The notes under the pieces were generated by a model, which was not told where the DNA came from, did no database searches, and saw only the letters and a program-made list of their open reading frames with translations. From G965205525 sp965205525 (lineage in GTDB: Bacteria; Pseudomonadota; Gammaproteobacteria; JABABF01): a stretch of 64,000 nucleotides of DNA. The stretch is taken from positions 496,001 through 560,000 of the forward strand of contig OZ242171.1 of NCBI GenBank assembly GCA_965205525.1, in the 5' to 3' direction. The position numbers and the translations under genes are program-made. Positions 63,137 through 64,000 of the stretch are shown here, piece after piece; position 1 is the stretch's first letter; every line of letters begins with the position of its first letter.

Positions 63137-64000
63137 ATGGCTTGGAACGAGCCCTCCGGAGATAAAAAACCGGATAAATCTTGGGGCAATAGCCGCTCGG
63201 AGCCGGACTTGGAAGAGTTGCTGCGCAAGCTCTGGCAAACCGTTACGGGCGGCGGCGGTTCCGGCGACGGCGGCGGTTCCAGCGGAGGCGGCAGCTGGCC
63301 TAGGCTGTCGCGCAATGTCCTGCTTGTTTTTGTCCTCGTCGCCGTCACCCTGTGGGCCCTCTTGGGCCTGTACCAGCTGGACCAGCAGGAGCGTGCGGTT
63401 ATCCTGCGTTTTGGCAAGTTCCACAGTGTGGTCAACCCTGGCCTGCGCTGGAACCCGCCCCTGATAGACAGGGTGTACCGCATCAATGTGACTAAGATTT
63501 ACTCCGAGGCCTACGACGGCAAGATGCTCACCGAAGACGAGAACATCGTGGATGTTCACATCACGGTGCAGTATCAAATCTCGGTCCCAGAAGACTATGT
63601 CCTGCGGGTGCGCGATCCCATTAAGAGCCTGCGGAATGCCACGGAGAGCGCTCTTCGCCATGTTGTCGGCAGCTCCAGCATTGATCAGGTCATCACCTTT
63701 GGCCGTGAGCGGGTCGGTGCCGATGTCAAGACACGCCTGCAAGACTACCTGCACCTCTACGGCACTGGAATTGTCGTCTCCCAGGTAAATACCAACGAGG
63801 CCAACCCGCCGCAGCAGGTGAAGGCGGCCTTTGACGATGTGAACAAAGCCTTGGAGGATGAGGCGCGCTACAAGAACGAAGCCGAGGCTTATGCCAACCA
63901 AGTGGTGCCCCAGGCTCGGGGCGATGCGCTGCGCGTCCTTGCAGAGGCGGAGGGCTACCGTCAGAAAGTCATCGCCCAGGCTCAAGGGGATGCAGACCGC
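63137..64000 (+). CDS. hflK: FtsH protease regulator HflK, 5' part (runs off the right edge)
   Basis: SPFH/prohibitin-family protein that, with HflC, forms a cage around FtsH. The 288 visible codons have no stop. MAWNEPSGDKKPDKSWG matches the family N-terminus, followed by a Gly/Ser-rich linker, a membrane helix (about 61-79) and the SPFH domain starting DQQERAVILRFGKF. The EARYKNEAEAYANQVVPQARG segment starts the coiled coil. hflC would be expected just past the window. Confidence 0.94.
   Translation, partial: MAWNEPSGDKKPDKSWGNSRSEPDLEELLRKLWQTVTGGGGSGDGGGSSGGGSWPRLSRNVLLVFVLVAVTLWALLGLYQLDQQERAVILRFGKFHSVVNPGLRWNPPLIDRVYRINVTKIYSEAYDGKMLTEDENIVDVHITVQYQISVPEDYVLRVRDPIKSLRNATESALRHVVGSSSIDQVITFGRERVGADVKTRLQDYLHLYGTGIVVSQVNTNEANPPQQVKAAFDDVNKALEDEARYKNEAEAYANQVVPQARGDALRVLAEAEGYRQKVIAQAQGDADR

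Noticed and set aside
1..64000. tRNA, rRNA, insertion sequences, integrases or prophage genes
   Set aside because: None seen on reading both strands; no transposase-like protein and no inverted repeats around the AT-rich gene.

Overview
The window reads as chromosomal DNA of a gammaproteobacterium. The gene orders sdhCDAB-sucAB-lpd with sucCD, tig-clpP-clpX-lon-hupB-ppiD and aroC-MFS are those I know from Pseudomonas and relatives, and every housekeeping protein looks gammaproteobacterial. Base composition is GC-rich apart from one AT-rich gene near 38 kb. I cannot name the genus. The organism carries gigantic dockerin-bearing exoproteins, which are unusual in this class.

Layout. 1-15.5 kb: the 3' part of one repetitive exoprotein gene, then a 4,599-residue paralogue with a signal peptide, about 28 Ig-like beta-sandwich repeats, three larger related modules and a C-terminal dockerin-type calcium-binding region. 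15.5-18.4 kb: leuA and a HolD-like gene expanded by ten 13-residue repeats. 18.4-27.8 kb: sdhCDAB-sucAB-lpd and a DedA-like membrane protein, that is, complex II plus the whole 2-oxoglutarate dehydrogenase. 27.8-33.1 kb: a small unknown gene, sucCD, gpsA, an alpha/beta hydrolase and a glutathione transferase. 33.2-37.5 kb: folE divergent from aroC and an MFS transporter, then an unknown putative lipoprotein. 37.5-39 kb: an AT-rich GT23-like glycosyltransferase gene followed by the decayed 5' end of a second copy. 39-50.8 kb: a type II secretion operon gspCDEFGHIJKLMN on the minus strand. 51.2-59.6 kb: tig-clpP-clpX-lon-hupB-ppiD, the protein-quality-control block. 59.6-64 kb: a serA-like gene, a DUF1285 gene, ETF-ubiquinone oxidoreductase (minus strand) and the start of hflK.

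How the parts fit. The sdh/suc genes encode consecutive TCA-cycle steps and overlap or abut, so most are probably co-transcribed from an extended -10 promoter that overlaps the stop codon of the HolD-like gene. Near-identical extended -10 boxes precede gspC and other genes. The T2SS is a plausible outer-membrane exit for Sec-exported proteins such as the giant dockerin protein, but nothing in the sequence proves that link. The most unusual content is the giant dockerin protein with a possible cohesin-like N-terminus, its undescribed triplicated module, the repeat-expanded HolD-like protein, the glutamate-rich insert in GspH and the glycosyltransferase duplication remnant.
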